DNA of 64,000 bases from Claveliimonas ammoniilytica (GCF_025567415.1 NZ_JAOQJV010000001.1:186001-250000); one strand, 5' to 3'. Positions 34,118-43,886 are shown, counted from the first letter of the stretch. Made by a program: numbers and translations. Notes: generated by a model not told the origin, from the letters alone.

Positions 34118-37100
34118 ATGATCATACCACATTACTACGAAGACCCTCATATACTGCACGAGAATACCATGCCGAACCGGGCATACTATGTTCCGGCATC
34201 AAAGCGGATGGACAATCTGATCGAACACAGAGAACAGTCAGATCGTCTGCAATTGTTAAATGGGAACTGGAAGTTCCGTTATTATAAGAGTATCTATGAT
34301 CTGCAGGATGAATTTTACAAGACTGATTATCCAGTAGAAGAATATGATACGGTTCCGGTACCGGGTGTATGGCAGAATTACGGTTATGAGTCTCATCAGT
34401 ATATCGAATCCGATTATCCATTTCCGGTGGACCCTCCTTATGTACCGTTAGATAACCCGTGCGGGGCATACATTCATAAGTTTCCGTACAAAACGAATGC
34501 AGATGCGCCAAAAGTGTATCTGGAATTTGAAGGCGTGGATTCCTGCTTTTATGTGTGGCTGAACGGAACATACGTGGGTTATGGTCAGGTGTCGCATTCT
34601 TTGAATGAATTTGATATCACAGATCAGATCGCAGAAGGAGAAAATACGCTGGCTGTTCTGGTGTTGAAATGGTGTGACGGAAGTTATCTGGAAGATCAGG
34701 ACAAGTTCCGTATGTCGGGAATCTTTCGGGATGTGTATTTATTAGAACGCCCGAAGCAGTGCATTTACGATTACACGATCCGTGCAGTGCCGGAAGCAGA
34801 TGATCGAAAAGGGAAGATACAGATTCAGACCAGCTATCTGGATCAGGTGCTTCCTGTAATGGCAAGAGTATACACGGCAGATAACTGTCTGATTCACGAA
34901 ATAACATTTGAAAATGAGACGGAGCTGGTAATCGATGATCCTGTGTTGTGGAACAGTGAACAGCCGTATCTCTACACGCTGGTTTTGGAGACGGAACACG
35001 AGGTGATCACAGAATATATCGGAATCCGAGAGATCCATGTCGAGAACAGCGTCGTCTATATCAATGGGGCACCTGTGAAGTTCCGCGGTGTGAACCGCCA
35101 TGATTCCGATCCGGTAACAGGATTTACCATCAGCGTAGATCAGATGAAGAAGGATCTGGAGCTGATGAAGCGGCATAATATCAATGCAATCCGCACCAGC
35201 CACTATCCGAATGCACCGATGTTTTATCAGATGTGTGATAAATACGGATTTTTCGTGATCGATGAAGCAGATTATGAGAGTCATGGAACGATGAATCTGT
35301 ATTATAAAAATGACACCCGTGAGGAGCGGACGAGCAGATGGAATGAGCTGATTACGGATAATCCGGAATATGAAGAAGCAGTGTTGGACAGAGTGAAGAA
35401 AATGATAGAACGGGACAAGAACCGTCCATGTGTCGTTATCTGGTCAATGGGTAATGAGAGTGGTTACGGCTGTACAACCGAGAAAGCGCTTGCATGGACG
35501 AAAGCGTATGATCCAGGCCGACTTACACATTATGAAGGTGCTTTGCACAAAGGGAAAAAGCGCAGATATGATTATTCCAATCTGGATCTCTACAGCAGAA
35601 TGTATCCGCTCTATGAGCAGGTGGAAGAATACTGTGAATCTGAACCTGATAAGCCGATGATCCTGTGCGAATACTGTCATTCTATGGGAAACGGAGCCGG
35701 AGATTACGAAGATTATTTTGAAATGATTGAGACATACGACTGTCTCTGTGGCGGATTTATCTGGGAATGGTGTGATCATGCTATTTACAAAGGAACGGAA
35801 GAGAATGGAAAGGACATTTACTACTACGGCGGTGATCATGGTGAATATCCGAATGACGGCAATTTCTGTATGGACGGAATGGTATATCCTGACCGCACAC
35901 CACACACGGGACTTTTAGAATATAAGAATGTGCACAGACCGGTTCGGGTTACAGAGTATAATCAGGCAGAAGGATATGTGATTCTGAAAAATGAGATGAA
36001 TTATCTGAGTCTTCAGGAGTATGTGGACGTAGCATATGAGGTGAGTTGCGATGGGACACTCGTTGAATCCGGACAGCTGAACCTGACTGAAGTTCCTGCA
36101 ATCAATCCGCATCAGGCAGGAAACATACAGTTACCTGTCAATGTGCCGGAGAAGGGCAGGGTCTATTTAAAATTGACCTATCAATTGAAACATGCAGATG
36201 CAATCCGCAGTCAGGGGTATGAACTCGGATTTGACGAGATATTACTGGAAAATGTAGATGGAAACAATCGAAGAGTTACAGACTGGCTTAACAGTAATAT
36301 AGAAAATGCCGAAGCGATAGAAGTGGAAGAAACAGAGCGGCAGCTGATCGTGAAAGGTGCGCGTTTCTGTTATACCTACGATAAGCTTCACGGAATCTTT
36401 GGGCAACTGGAGGCAGATGGCAAAGTATTACTGGATCGACCAATGGAAGTGAATGTATGGCGGGCACCGACGGACAACGATCGGATTATCCGCGTAGAAT
36501 GGCAGAAAGCAAGGTATCATCAGACAACAACGAGAGCCTACACCACGGAGTATGCAGTGACTGATGCCGGAGTAGAAATCCACAGTAAGATGGCACTGCT
36601 TGCAATCACAGTACAGAGACTTATGGATATCGATGCAGTCTGGAAACTCGATGCGGATGGAAGAATATCGGTAAAAATGGATGTCGTGAAGAATCCGGAG
36701 CTGCCGGAACTTCCGAGATTTGGTCTGCGTCTGTTCCTGAAAAAGGATATGGATCAGTTGGAATATTACGGCGTAGGACCACAGGAAAGTTATATCGATA
36801 AATGCAAAGCAGGCAGTCATGGAATCTATACGGGCAGCGTAACGGATCAGCATGAGGATTATATCCGTCCACAGGAAAACGGAAGCCATGCAGACTGCGA
36901 TTACGTGATCGTGAAAGGAAGCGTACTTGGAATTGTTGCATATGGAGCGCAGTCATTTGCATTTAACGTATCTGAGTATACGCAGGAAGAACTGACGGAA
37001 AAAGCACATAATTATGAGCTTGAACCATGCGAAAGCACCGTGTTGTGTCTGGACTATAAACAGAATGGAATCGGATCGCAGAGCTGTGGACCGAGACTGA

Positions 37101-37186
37101 AAGAGAAGTATCGATTCGATGAAGAGAGCTTTACATTTGAAATGAATCTGAATCCATTGTATGGTACACTGAAAGCAGAAAAGTAG
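34118..37186 (+). CDS. lacZ: beta-galactosidase, glycoside hydrolase family 2 (LacZ type)
   Basis: 1022 residues, close to E. coli LacZ in size. Order: sugar-binding domain, immunoglobulin-like domain, TIM barrel, and C-terminal small-chain domain. Acid/base Glu447 lies in WSMGNESGYG and nucleophile Glu518 in ILCEYCHSMGNG. No signal peptide, so it cleaves imported lactose or related galactosides in the cytoplasm. No transporter or sugar regulator is adjacent; the next genes are a two-component system. ATG 34118 follows AAGGAGG. Confidence 0.95.
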   Translation: MIIPHYYEDPHILHENTMPNRAYYVPASKRMDNLIEHREQSDRLQLLNGNWKFRYYKSIYDLQDEFYKTDYPVEEYDTVPVPGVWQNYGYESHQYIESDYPFPVDPPYVPLDNPCGAYIHKFPYKTNADAPKVYLEFEGVDSCFYVWLNGTYVGYGQVSHSLNEFDITDQIAEGENTLAVLVLKWCDGSYLEDQDKFRMSGIFRDVYLLERPKQCIYDYTIRAVPEADDRKGKIQIQTSYLDQVLPVMARVYTADNCLIHEITFENETELVIDDPVLWNSEQPYLYTLVLETEHEVITEYIGIREIHVENSVVYINGAPVKFRGVNRHDSDPVTGFTISVDQMKKDLELMKRHNINAIRTSHYPNAPMFYQMCDKYGFFVIDEADYESHGTMNLYYKNDTREERTSRWNELITDNPEYEEAVLDRVKKMIERDKNRPCVVIWSMGNESGYGCTTEKALAWTKAYDPGRLTHYEGALHKGKKRRYDYSNLDLYSRMYPLYEQVEEYCESEPDKPMILCEYCHSMGNGAGDYEDYFEMIETYDCLCGGFIWEWCDHAIYKGTEENGKDIYYYGGDHGEYPNDGNFCMDGMVYPDRTPHTGLLEYKNVHRPVRVTEYNQAEGYVILKNEMNYLSLQEYVDVAYEVSCDGTLVESGQLNLTEVPAINPHQAGNIQLPVNVPEKGRVYLKLTYQLKHADAIRSQGYELGFDEILLENVDGNNRRVTDWLNSNIENAEAIEVEETERQLIVKGARFCYTYDKLHGIFGQLEADGKVLLDRPMEVNVWRAPTDNDRIIRVEWQKARYHQTTTRAYTTEYAVTDAGVEIHSKMALLAITVQRLMDIDAVWKLDADGRISVKMDVVKNPELPELPRFGLRLFLKKDMDQLEYYGVGPQESYIDKCKAGSHGIYTGSVTDQHEDYIRPQENGSHADCDYVIVKGSVLGIVAYGAQSFAFNVSEYTQEELTEKAHNYELEPCESTVLCLDYKQNGIGSQSCGPRLKEKYRFDEESFTFEMNLNPLYGTLKAEK

Positions 37187-37199
37187 TGGAGGATAAGTC

Positions 37200-37913
37200 A
37201 TGCGGAATACTATTCTGATCGTAGAAGATGACGAAATGGTCCGTCAGGGAATTGTAGATGCACTGCAGCTTCGTAACTGGAAAACGGATGTGGCAGCAAC
37301 TTGCGAAGAGGCAGAGAAAAAGATAAAAGAGGATACATATATGCTGTATATTCTGGATATGAAGCTTCCGGATGGCAACGGGATTTCTCTTTGCCGGAAA
37401 ATCAGAACCGCTACGGAAAATCCGGTTTTGTTCCTATCAGCGTATGACAATGAAAGCTATATTGTCGAAGGACTTGAAGCAGGCGGTGATGACTATGTGG
37501 TGAAGCCGTTTCGGACACTGGAACTTCTGGCACGTATCAAATCTTTGCTTAAGCATTCGAATCAAACTCAGCAGATGAGACCAGAAGGCATCCGGAGCGG
37601 ACATATTTTTCTGGATTTGAACAGCCACACCGTGTATGTGAATGACCGCGCGGCAGACCTGACGCTGACGGAATACCGCATTTTATATAGTTTGATAAAT
37701 AATGCTCCTGGTCTGGTCACACGGGGGAAACTTTTGGATCTGATTTGGGAGAACAATGATCATGACGTGGATGATAATGCATTGTCAGTGTATATGAACC
37801 GGATTCGCAGCAAGTTGACAGTCGATTCAGAGCCTGTGCCGATAGAGACCAGACGAGGACTTGGATATCGGTGGACAGACAGAACCGAGGTTGTGTATGG
37901 ATCATTTTTCTAA
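37200..37913 (+). CDS. OmpR-family response regulator
   Basis: 237 residues. Receiver domain with acidic D10/D11, phospho-acceptor D53 (ILDMKLPDG), S80 and K102 (VVKPF); winged-helix DNA-binding domain from about 130, ending RRGLGYRWT. The gene begins 13 nt after lacZ with GGAGG and overlaps the kinase gene by 17 nt. It presumably binds the GTAAGAT repeats at 39035-39076 in front of the ABC transporter. Whether lacZ readthrough matters is unknown. Confidence 0.93.
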   Translation: MRNTILIVEDDEMVRQGIVDALQLRNWKTDVAATCEEAEKKIKEDTYMLYILDMKLPDGNGISLCRKIRTATENPVLFLSAYDNESYIVEGLEAGGDDYVVKPFRTLELLARIKSLLKHSNQTQQMRPEGIRSGHIFLDLNSHTVYVNDRAADLTLTEYRILYSLINNAPGLVTRGKLLDLIWENNDHDVDDNALSVYMNRIRSKLTVDSEPVPIETRRGLGYRWTDRTEVVYGSFF

Positions 37914-39051
37914 AAAAGACATGTTAAAAATCACAGGAAAATGGCTCGTTATCTTTGGAACGATAATGATTATTTTCTGTGCATATCAGTATCGTCTGGG
38001 AAGTATGTATATTTCTCGGATGATATCGCTTGTTGGCAGCCTGGAACATCAGACAGATGTTGAGACTGCCATTTTTGGTGAATTTCAGGAGGAAGATTAT
38101 CAGAGTGGATTGCAGAGCATACGGGATGCAGGACTTGAAAAGACAGGTGAGGATAACCTTTACCAGACGATTATATCTTATGGTAGAAATTGGTATGTTG
38201 TGATGACAGTAATGCTCTGTCTGACAGGAATGGCATATGATTGTTACCGGTGCAGGAAAAATGCTGCGAGAGCCGAAAAATATGCAGAACAGATACGGGA
38301 AGAAGAGCGGACCAGATTACAGGAAGAAAAAGATTACGTGATAAAAGAACGTGAGAAGATGGGAGCCTATATGGAGAATATTGCTCATCAGTTGAAAACT
38401 CCGACGGCAGGAATGATGCTTGGACTAGAGTATCTGCAGGATACGGAAGCAGATGAGCAGAGACAGAGAAGACTGGGGCAATGCATTAACCAGCTGGAGC
38501 GTATGTCAGACATGACGGCATCACTGCTCCGGCTTGCGCAGATTGATTCCGGAAAGATATGGATGAAAAAGAAGAAAGAGAATCTGTCGGAACTTCTTAA
38601 TGAGTCAGTAGATGCAGTAGAGCCACTGAGGGCGGCGAAAAGTATCGATTTTCAACAGGAAATCCCTGAAGAAACTATGTTATCATGTGATGCATTCTGG
38701 GTCAGGGAGGCATTTAAAAACTTATTGAAAAATGCCACAGAGCATACACCGGAAAACGGGCAGATACGTATGACACTGGACGTTTCAATCGGGCAATATG
38801 ATATCCGTATCTATAACAGCGGAGCAGAGATAACGATGGATCAGCGTGAAAAGATATTTGACCGTTTTTATCAGACCGATGGAGATAAAAAAGACAGTTT
38901 TGGCATTGGACTCCATCTGTCGCGTGAAATCTTTCGTATGCATCAGGGAACCGTACGCGTATTAGAATCGGATGAGACAGGAACGACATTTCAGATTCTG
39001 CTGCCTATATTTACAGCGAAAGACGCCGGCAGCAATCTTACAGAATTGTAA
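37897..39051 (+). CDS. sensor histidine kinase
   Basis: 384 residues. Helix 1 at about 12-32, a roughly 70-residue extracytoplasmic region, helix 2 at about 97-115, a coiled linker, then HisKA with His164 in NIAHQLKTP and a HATPase domain (N279 in NLLKNATEHT, G-box FGIGLHLS at 335-342). No HAMP domain is evident. The short outer part and the adjacent ABC/FtsX transporter resemble peptide-sensing envelope-stress systems. Start chosen at 37897, inside the regulator end; longer in-frame starts lack an SD. Confidence 0.92.
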   Translation: MDHFSKKDMLKITGKWLVIFGTIMIIFCAYQYRLGSMYISRMISLVGSLEHQTDVETAIFGEFQEEDYQSGLQSIRDAGLEKTGEDNLYQTIISYGRNWYVVMTVMLCLTGMAYDCYRCRKNAARAEKYAEQIREEERTRLQEEKDYVIKEREKMGAYMENIAHQLKTPTAGMMLGLEYLQDTEADEQRQRRLGQCINQLERMSDMTASLLRLAQIDSGKIWMKKKKENLSELLNESVDAVEPLRAAKSIDFQQEIPEETMLSCDAFWVREAFKNLLKNATEHTPENGQIRMTLDVSIGQYDIRIYNSGAEITMDQREKIFDRFYQTDGDKKDSFGIGLHLSREIFRMHQGTVRVLESDETGTTFQILLPIFTAKDAGSNLTEL

Positions 39052-39090
39052 GATAAGATTAAGAGAACAGTAAGATACGTGCTTTATAAT
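39035..39090 (+). promoter_or_regulatory. response-regulator operator and promoter of the ABC transporter
   Basis: A perfect dyad ATCTTACA-GAAT-TGTAAGAT (39035-39054) overlaps the kinase stop codon. A further direct GTAAGAT copy (39070-39076) lies exactly 22 bases, about two helical turns, after the one at 39048-39054. TATAAT (39085-39090) follows with no good -35. This is the usual design of an activated promoter. Confidence 0.7.
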
Positions 39091-39126
39091 CTGAGTCAGA
39101 AGGACAGATCAAGGAGGTGGGGATAT

Positions 39127-39792
39127 ATGGATACAATAATTCGAATGAAACATGTAAGCAAGAGTTATCAGCTTGGACTAAAAAGCATCCAGGCACTGAA
39201 AAATCTTGATTTTACTGCGGAGCGCGGAGAGTTTGTGGCAGTCATGGGACGAAGCGGATCTGGCAAGTCCACTTTTCTGAAAATTGCAGGGACACTGGAA
39301 GATGCAGATGAAGGAAAAGTGTGGATCGGTGAGAAGGAGATCCAGACACTTTCTAGGCAGGAGCGGTGTGAGATGCGCCAGGGTTCTATCGGCTTTGTAT
39401 TTCAGAAATATCAGCTTCTTCAGGAATATACGATCTGGGATAATGTCTGCATGCCTCTGTATATCGCACATCAGAATCCGGACAGGGATTATATTCAGCA
39501 GATTCTGGAGCGGGCAGGATTGTGGGAGAGATGCATGGATTATCCGGAAGAACTGTCTGGTGGCGAACAGCAACGAGTGGCAATTGCCAGAGCAATGGCG
39601 GCAAAACCGGAGATCATCCTTGCTGATGAGCCGACCGGGAACCTGGATTACCGCACCGGACAGGAAATTATGCGGATGCTTCGGGCATCCAGAGAAATGT
39701 ATCTGCAGACGATTGTGATGGTGACGCACGATATGGAAAGCGCCAATTACGCAGACCGTATCGTGATACTGGAGGATGGGAAGCTGCGATGA
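39127..39792 (+). CDS. ABC transporter ATP-binding protein next to the two-component system
   Basis: 221 residues. Walker A GRSGSGKST, Q-loop FVFQKYQLL, signature LSGGEQQRVAIARAM, Walker B IILADEPTGNLD, switch VTHDMES. MacB/BceA-like. ATG 39127 is preferred, with AAGGAGG upstream. The stop overlaps the permease start (ATGA), so the two subunits are coupled. Likely function: antimicrobial peptide or peptide export/removal under control of the upstream kinase. Confidence 0.92.
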   Translation: MDTIIRMKHVSKSYQLGLKSIQALKNLDFTAERGEFVAVMGRSGSGKSTFLKIAGTLEDADEGKVWIGEKEIQTLSRQERCEMRQGSIGFVFQKYQLLQEYTIWDNVCMPLYIAHQNPDRDYIQQILERAGLWERCMDYPEELSGGEQQRVAIARAMAAKPEIILADEPTGNLDYRTGQEIMRMLRASREMYLQTIVMVTHDMESANYADRIVILEDGKLR

Positions 39793-42200
39793 AAGAAAAT
39801 CACGGGATAAGGCATATTGAATGGAATATTAGTTTACAATGGATGAAACGCCAGAAAAAGTATTGCCTGATGGTGGTGTGGGTTGCCATTCTTGCGTGTA
39901 TGCTGATGCAGACAGGCTTTCTCATTACAGATGGGATAAGCAGTGCAGTGATGAACCAGCGTAAGAACATCTATGGCGAATGGGAATATGGACTGGTAAA
40001 CATGGATGCAGATTCGCAGACTTTAATAGAAGATCATCCATTTATCGAATCCAAAGGGAAGATTCAGATATATGGTGTGCTGGCTGGTTCTTATATGGAC
40101 AATAAGCAGGCGAATATCGGAACGATGGATCAGACTGCGTGGAATATCGGATATTTGCAGATGTTAAAAGGGCATCTTCCGGAAAATGAACAGGAGATTG
40201 CTATGGAATCCGGCATGCTTACCGCGCTTGGTTACCAGGGAGAGCCGGGGGAGAAGATTACGTTAAATATCGTTACTACGACTGCGTATCAGAATGATAT
40301 GGTCGGAAAGGCTTATACCTATACATTGTGTGGTGTCATCAAGGACTATCAGGTCAACTGGGACATCTGTAACCGGAATCGGTTTCCGACAGGAATTGTG
40401 ACAAAAGCAGGAGCAGAGCGGATTGGCAGTCCATTGGAGTCTCATATGCTGATTCGGGCAGACAAGGGAGACTCGGTTTATGAAGATTTGAAGAAAAGCG
40501 ATAAGCTGACCTGCGGTATGGAAGAAAATGCAAAATGGAATCAGGATGTGGTGAAGCAAATGCCATATATCGGATTTCTTCAGGCAATCCGTGTGGTAAT
40601 CGCAGTAGCGGCAGCCTGTGTGTTGTATCTGATGGTGTCGCACTCTGTTCAGAAACGTCAGGAGATGTGGAAGATTCTGGATGCACTTGGAATGGAGAAG
40701 AAGCAGATGTACCAGATACTGATCTTTGAAGCCTGTGCGTGTTATCTGATTGCGTCTATAACCGGAATGGGTCTCGGTACATTGACGTACCTGGCAGCTA
40801 TGAAAGGATGGGAGAAGATACTTGGCTATCCGTTAGCTGCAAAAGTGACCGGAAAAGCATATGCAGGAACACTATTATACAGCTTTTTCGTATTTTCATT
40901 TAGTTATTTCTTTTCATGCATGAAATTAAATAAATTCAGGAAAGGAGGTACAGACCGCCAGAAAATTAAATTATCAAAAAGAAAAAATCAGATTACCAGA
41001 CTGACACCTCTTTCTATGGTGCTGTGTGACTGGAATTACAGAAAACTGCGTAAAGGCATACAGATTCTGCTGATAGCAAGCGTATTAGTGATGTGCGGTA
41101 CGGGGTATCTGGAGATACGGTCGGACTGGGAAGAACTTGCAAGAGACCGTCAGTATACAGGCAATGGATATATGTTAAATGTGCAGCCGGATTCAAACAC
41201 ACAAGGGATTAGTAAACTTACAGTTCAGACATTGTCTCAGATTGAAGGTGTGGAATCGGCAGAAGCATATTATTCTACAGATAGTGACGAACGTAATGAA
41301 ACAGAATATACCATTGATTTGTCGGAGTATGAACAAAGCCCATATATTGAAAAAATACTGGAGACAGAGCAGCTTTTTAAGGAAAATGTGAATGCTCATA
41401 ACATTTCTTTTCATGCACTGGGAGTCACGCGCTGGGAAGATCTGCAGAGATTCCTGGCAGATGTTCAGGAAGGAACCGTTACACGAGAAGAATTTGAAAG
41501 CGGCAACTTCTGTATCCTTGTATTAAGTCCACTTCGAGAGCAGGACGATATGGAAGGCATATATCTGCCGTGGTATATAAAAGAAATGGTGAAAGACAGT
41601 GACATTCGGGAATCACAGATCAAAGCCGGTGATCAGTTATCTGTTACCTATCATGGAAAAAAAGAAGTGCAGACGAAGCAGATGCGGGTTAATGCAATTT
41701 TGCGCGCATCTTCCGAAAAAAATATACATCCACCTTATCCTGCCAGCAGTGGTATCTGTGCGGTCACAGGAAAGAATTTCTGGAAACAATATGGCATAAA
41801 TACCGTGGATGATTATTGTGAGAAGGTACGGATATTGGTAGATGATACAGCGGATGCTTACGATGCAGAGACGCATATACTAAGCTGTGTGAAAAAGGCT
41901 GGAAATATCGACCTGATCAATTACCATGAAGAGTATGCAGGCAGACAGCAGACCTGCTATTCCGTTACAGGCACATTCATTATCTTTGGAATATTTTATC
42001 TTATCATGGTGGTTATCGTGGTAAGCCAGCTGTTGGAAGCGGAACGCCAGGACAAGGCGAGAAATCATCAGATATTATATGCGCTTGGAATGGAAGATGC
42101 ATTTTTAAAGAAAATGAGATGCATTGAAGTGGTTCTGGAATGTGGAATAGCACTGGTATTAGGTGTGGCAGTGCTAATAAGTTACTATATGATGAAGTAA
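39789..42200 (+). CDS. FtsX-like ABC permease of the two-component cassette
   Basis: 803 residues. N-terminal helix at about 20-42, a large extracytoplasmic domain, three helices at about 265-380, another short membrane segment near 425, a second large outer domain, and a terminal membrane pair at about 720-800. The FtsX layout is divergent from the 18069 permease. Partner of the preceding ATPase. The small signal-peptide ORF starts 14 nt downstream with a strong SD, so the exporter could handle that peptide; this is inference. Confidence 0.85.
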   Translation: MKENHGIRHIEWNISLQWMKRQKKYCLMVVWVAILACMLMQTGFLITDGISSAVMNQRKNIYGEWEYGLVNMDADSQTLIEDHPFIESKGKIQIYGVLAGSYMDNKQANIGTMDQTAWNIGYLQMLKGHLPENEQEIAMESGMLTALGYQGEPGEKITLNIVTTTAYQNDMVGKAYTYTLCGVIKDYQVNWDICNRNRFPTGIVTKAGAERIGSPLESHMLIRADKGDSVYEDLKKSDKLTCGMEENAKWNQDVVKQMPYIGFLQAIRVVIAVAAACVLYLMVSHSVQKRQEMWKILDALGMEKKQMYQILIFEACACYLIASITGMGLGTLTYLAAMKGWEKILGYPLAAKVTGKAYAGTLLYSFFVFSFSYFFSCMKLNKFRKGGTDRQKIKLSKRKNQITRLTPLSMVLCDWNYRKLRKGIQILLIASVLVMCGTGYLEIRSDWEELARDRQYTGNGYMLNVQPDSNTQGISKLTVQTLSQIEGVESAEAYYSTDSDERNETEYTIDLSEYEQSPYIEKILETEQLFKENVNAHNISFHALGVTRWEDLQRFLADVQEGTVTREEFESGNFCILVLSPLREQDDMEGIYLPWYIKEMVKDSDIRESQIKAGDQLSVTYHGKKEVQTKQMRVNAILRASSEKNIHPPYPASSGICAVTGKNFWKQYGINTVDDYCEKVRILVDDTADAYDAETHILSCVKKAGNIDLINYHEEYAGRQQTCYSVTGTFIIFGIFYLIMVVIVVSQLLEAERQDKARNHQILYALGMEDAFLKKMRCIEVVLECGIALVLGVAVLISYYMMK

Positions 42201-42214
42201 AGGAGAAAGATAAT

Positions 42215-42400
42215 ATGAAGAAAAAAATATGTTCTATTATGCTCGTTATGATGTTAAGTTTAAGTTTTAGCTCTATGATGGCTTCAGCGGCAGAAATACA
42301 GCCATAAGGAGCATTAGGAATTAGTGTTTCAATATCTGGTATTTCACTTGGATTTTCAGGTGGAAATTATGACTCTCAAGCAATAACATATAGGTATTAA
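42215..42400 (+). pseudogene. small secreted peptide gene interrupted by an in-frame stop
   Basis: ATG 42215 has a strong AAAGGAG. It encodes 30 residues: MKKK, a hydrophobic core rich in Met/Ser/Leu, and a cleavage-like ASAAE, then stops at TAA 42305-42307. The same frame stays open for another 30 codons (GALGISVSISGISLGFSGG...) up to TAA 42398. A single CAA/GAA to TAA change would explain it. Intact, it would be a 61-residue precursor with a mature peptide of about 36 residues, glycine/serine rich and beta-like. Position after an ABC exporter suggests a bacteriocin, pheromone or exported substrate. No family recognised. Confidence 0.5.
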
Positions 42401-42404
42401 GGAT

Positions 42405-42920
42405 ATGTATTATGAAAAGTTGAAATGTATAATAAAAGTATTTGCAATCATAATATTGATAGTTATAACGAGTATTTTTGTTGTAAATCAATATATTTTT
42501 ATGACAAGAGATATACGTGAATTAGCACCGTTTCAACTCGGAGAAAATGATATTGTTGAAAGTGAGACTAAAAATACAATTGTTATTATTTCTAAAAACC
42601 CTGCAAAACCTGATACGGCAACAGTGAAAATAATACAGAAGACTGTTTTTCGTCCGTATAACGAGGAAAATATAATAACAATAAATGCTAAGGATTATTA
42701 TATTGAGTATTTTAATACAAACGTATATGATATTAAATTTGGAAAAAAGGGTGAAGGAATTAATATGGGAGGTCCCAAGTGGGTGGGGGAAAATTATTTC
42801 ACATGGCTCAATAATTATGGATTCTTCCCTAAAGTGACGGAAATAGAGATAGAGTATGTTTTTGATAATGTTAAAAGTGTAGAGAATCTGGAAGTTCAAG
42901 TTGGAGTAGTAAGAAGATAA
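42405..42920 (+). CDS. membrane-anchored protein of unknown function
   Basis: 171 residues with one N-terminal hydrophobic helix at about 8-28 (IIKVFAIIILIVITSIFVV) and the rest probably outside the cell. No recognised domain. Base composition is clearly more AT-rich than its neighbours, hinting at separate origin. The ATG follows the end of the small peptide frame by 4 nt and has AAGGA too close to it, so translational coupling is possible. An immunity or accessory role for the cassette is only a guess. Confidence 0.6.
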   Translation: MYYEKLKCIIKVFAIIILIVITSIFVVNQYIFMTRDIRELAPFQLGENDIVESETKNTIVIISKNPAKPDTATVKIIQKTVFRPYNEENIITINAKDYYIEYFNTNVYDIKFGKKGEGINMGGPKWVGENYFTWLNNYGFFPKVTEIEIEYVFDNVKSVENLEVQVGVVRR

Positions 42921-42996
42921 CGGATGATGCCTGAACTCGTTGTGATGACGGGGTTGGGCGTGCTGTGTATTCTTAAATGGAAAGGGGAAATGGTAT

Positions 42997-43557
42997 ATGA
43001 AGCGTAATATACGAATAATTGTGATGGGAGCTTTTGTGATAAATGCGTTAATTGGCTGTTCTAAACAGAATGAAGTTCCTGATTCTACTACAAAATTATT
43101 ACATGCTATCGTGGAATCTCCGAATGAAGAGTTATATCATGCTCAGCCTACTGAAATAGGAATAGGAACAGATGTACCAGATGAAGAGGAAATAGAAGCA
43201 ACACAGAAAGCAGTGGAAGAAGAGAAAAATGCCTGGGATGAGACAGTGGGAGACTGCTTTGCAAAAGGAATGTTTGATACATTCTTGAACAGTCAGGAAC
43301 GGATTTATTTTCTGGGAGCTTCTGATGTGAATGGCTGTCAGACATCTGTAAAAAAGATTGAACTTGTTGAGAAAAATGATAATATACAGCACATAAAAGT
43401 GACAGTGCAGGCAGAGACAAGTGATTATAAGGAGGCTGAGACGAAAGACTTCGAGACGGAGTGGAGAGTTATCTATGATAAGGATGATCCGGAACTGATA
43501 CAGACGATAGAACTGACAGATGATGACGGGTTCTGGGAGTGGAATGTAAAAAAATAA
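42997..43557 (+). CDS. lipoprotein of unknown function
   Basis: 186 residues with a lipoprotein signal: MKRNIRIIVMGAFVINALIGC, lipobox LIGC with Cys21. The mature part has an acidic linker (DEEEIEATQKAVEEEKN) and a mixed alpha/beta domain (GDCFAKGMFDTFLN...). No family is recognised with certainty. AAAGG is upstream of the ATG. Last gene of the two-component/ABC cassette before a shared terminator. Confidence 0.7.
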   Translation: MKRNIRIIVMGAFVINALIGCSKQNEVPDSTTKLLHAIVESPNEELYHAQPTEIGIGTDVPDEEEIEATQKAVEEEKNAWDETVGDCFAKGMFDTFLNSQERIYFLGASDVNGCQTSVKKIELVEKNDNIQHIKVTVQAETSDYKEAETKDFETEWRVIYDKDDPELIQTIELTDDDGFWEWNVKK

Positions 43558-43601
43558 ACAAAAAAGACATCCATCATGACGGTAATGGATGTCTTTTGTT
43601 T
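43557..43601. terminator. bidirectional terminator between the lipoprotein gene and rpsT
   Basis: AAAAAAGACATCCAT pairs with ATGGATGTCTTTTGTTT, with A and T runs on both sides, so it can serve the plus-strand cassette and the minus-strand rpsT. Confidence 0.9.
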
Positions 43602-43622
43602 CGTTTACTTTATTCAAATAAA

Positions 43623-43886
43623 TTAAGCGATTTCGTTTACAGCTTTTGATAAACGTGCAATCTTTCTTGAGCAAGTGTTCTTGTGGTAAACTCCCTTAGA
43701 ACCAGCTTTGTTGATCTCAGAAATAGCAACCTTCAGTGCGTCCTGAGCAGCAGTAGCGTCTTTCTTTGCTACAGCAGTCTCAACTTTCTTTACGCAAGTC
43801 TTAACCTTAGATTTGATCGCTTTATTTCTTGCAGCCTTTGTCTCGTTTACTAAAATTCTTTTCTTTGCAGATTTGATGTTAGCCAA
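43623..43886 (-). CDS. rpsT: 30S ribosomal protein S20
   Basis: 87 residues, the normal S20 length, starting (M)ANIKSAKKRILVNETK, very basic, with a conserved C-terminal stretch AGSKGVYHKNTCSRKIARL. The start is TTG at 43886, eight bases after GGAGG; the in-frame ATG further upstream would add unrelated residues. Binds 16S rRNA early in 30S assembly. It has its own promoter and a structured leader. Confidence 0.96.
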   Translation of the reverse strand: MANIKSAKKRILVNETKAARNKAIKSKVKTCVKKVETAVAKKDATAAQDALKVAISEINKAGSKGVYHKNTCSRKIARLSKAVNEIA

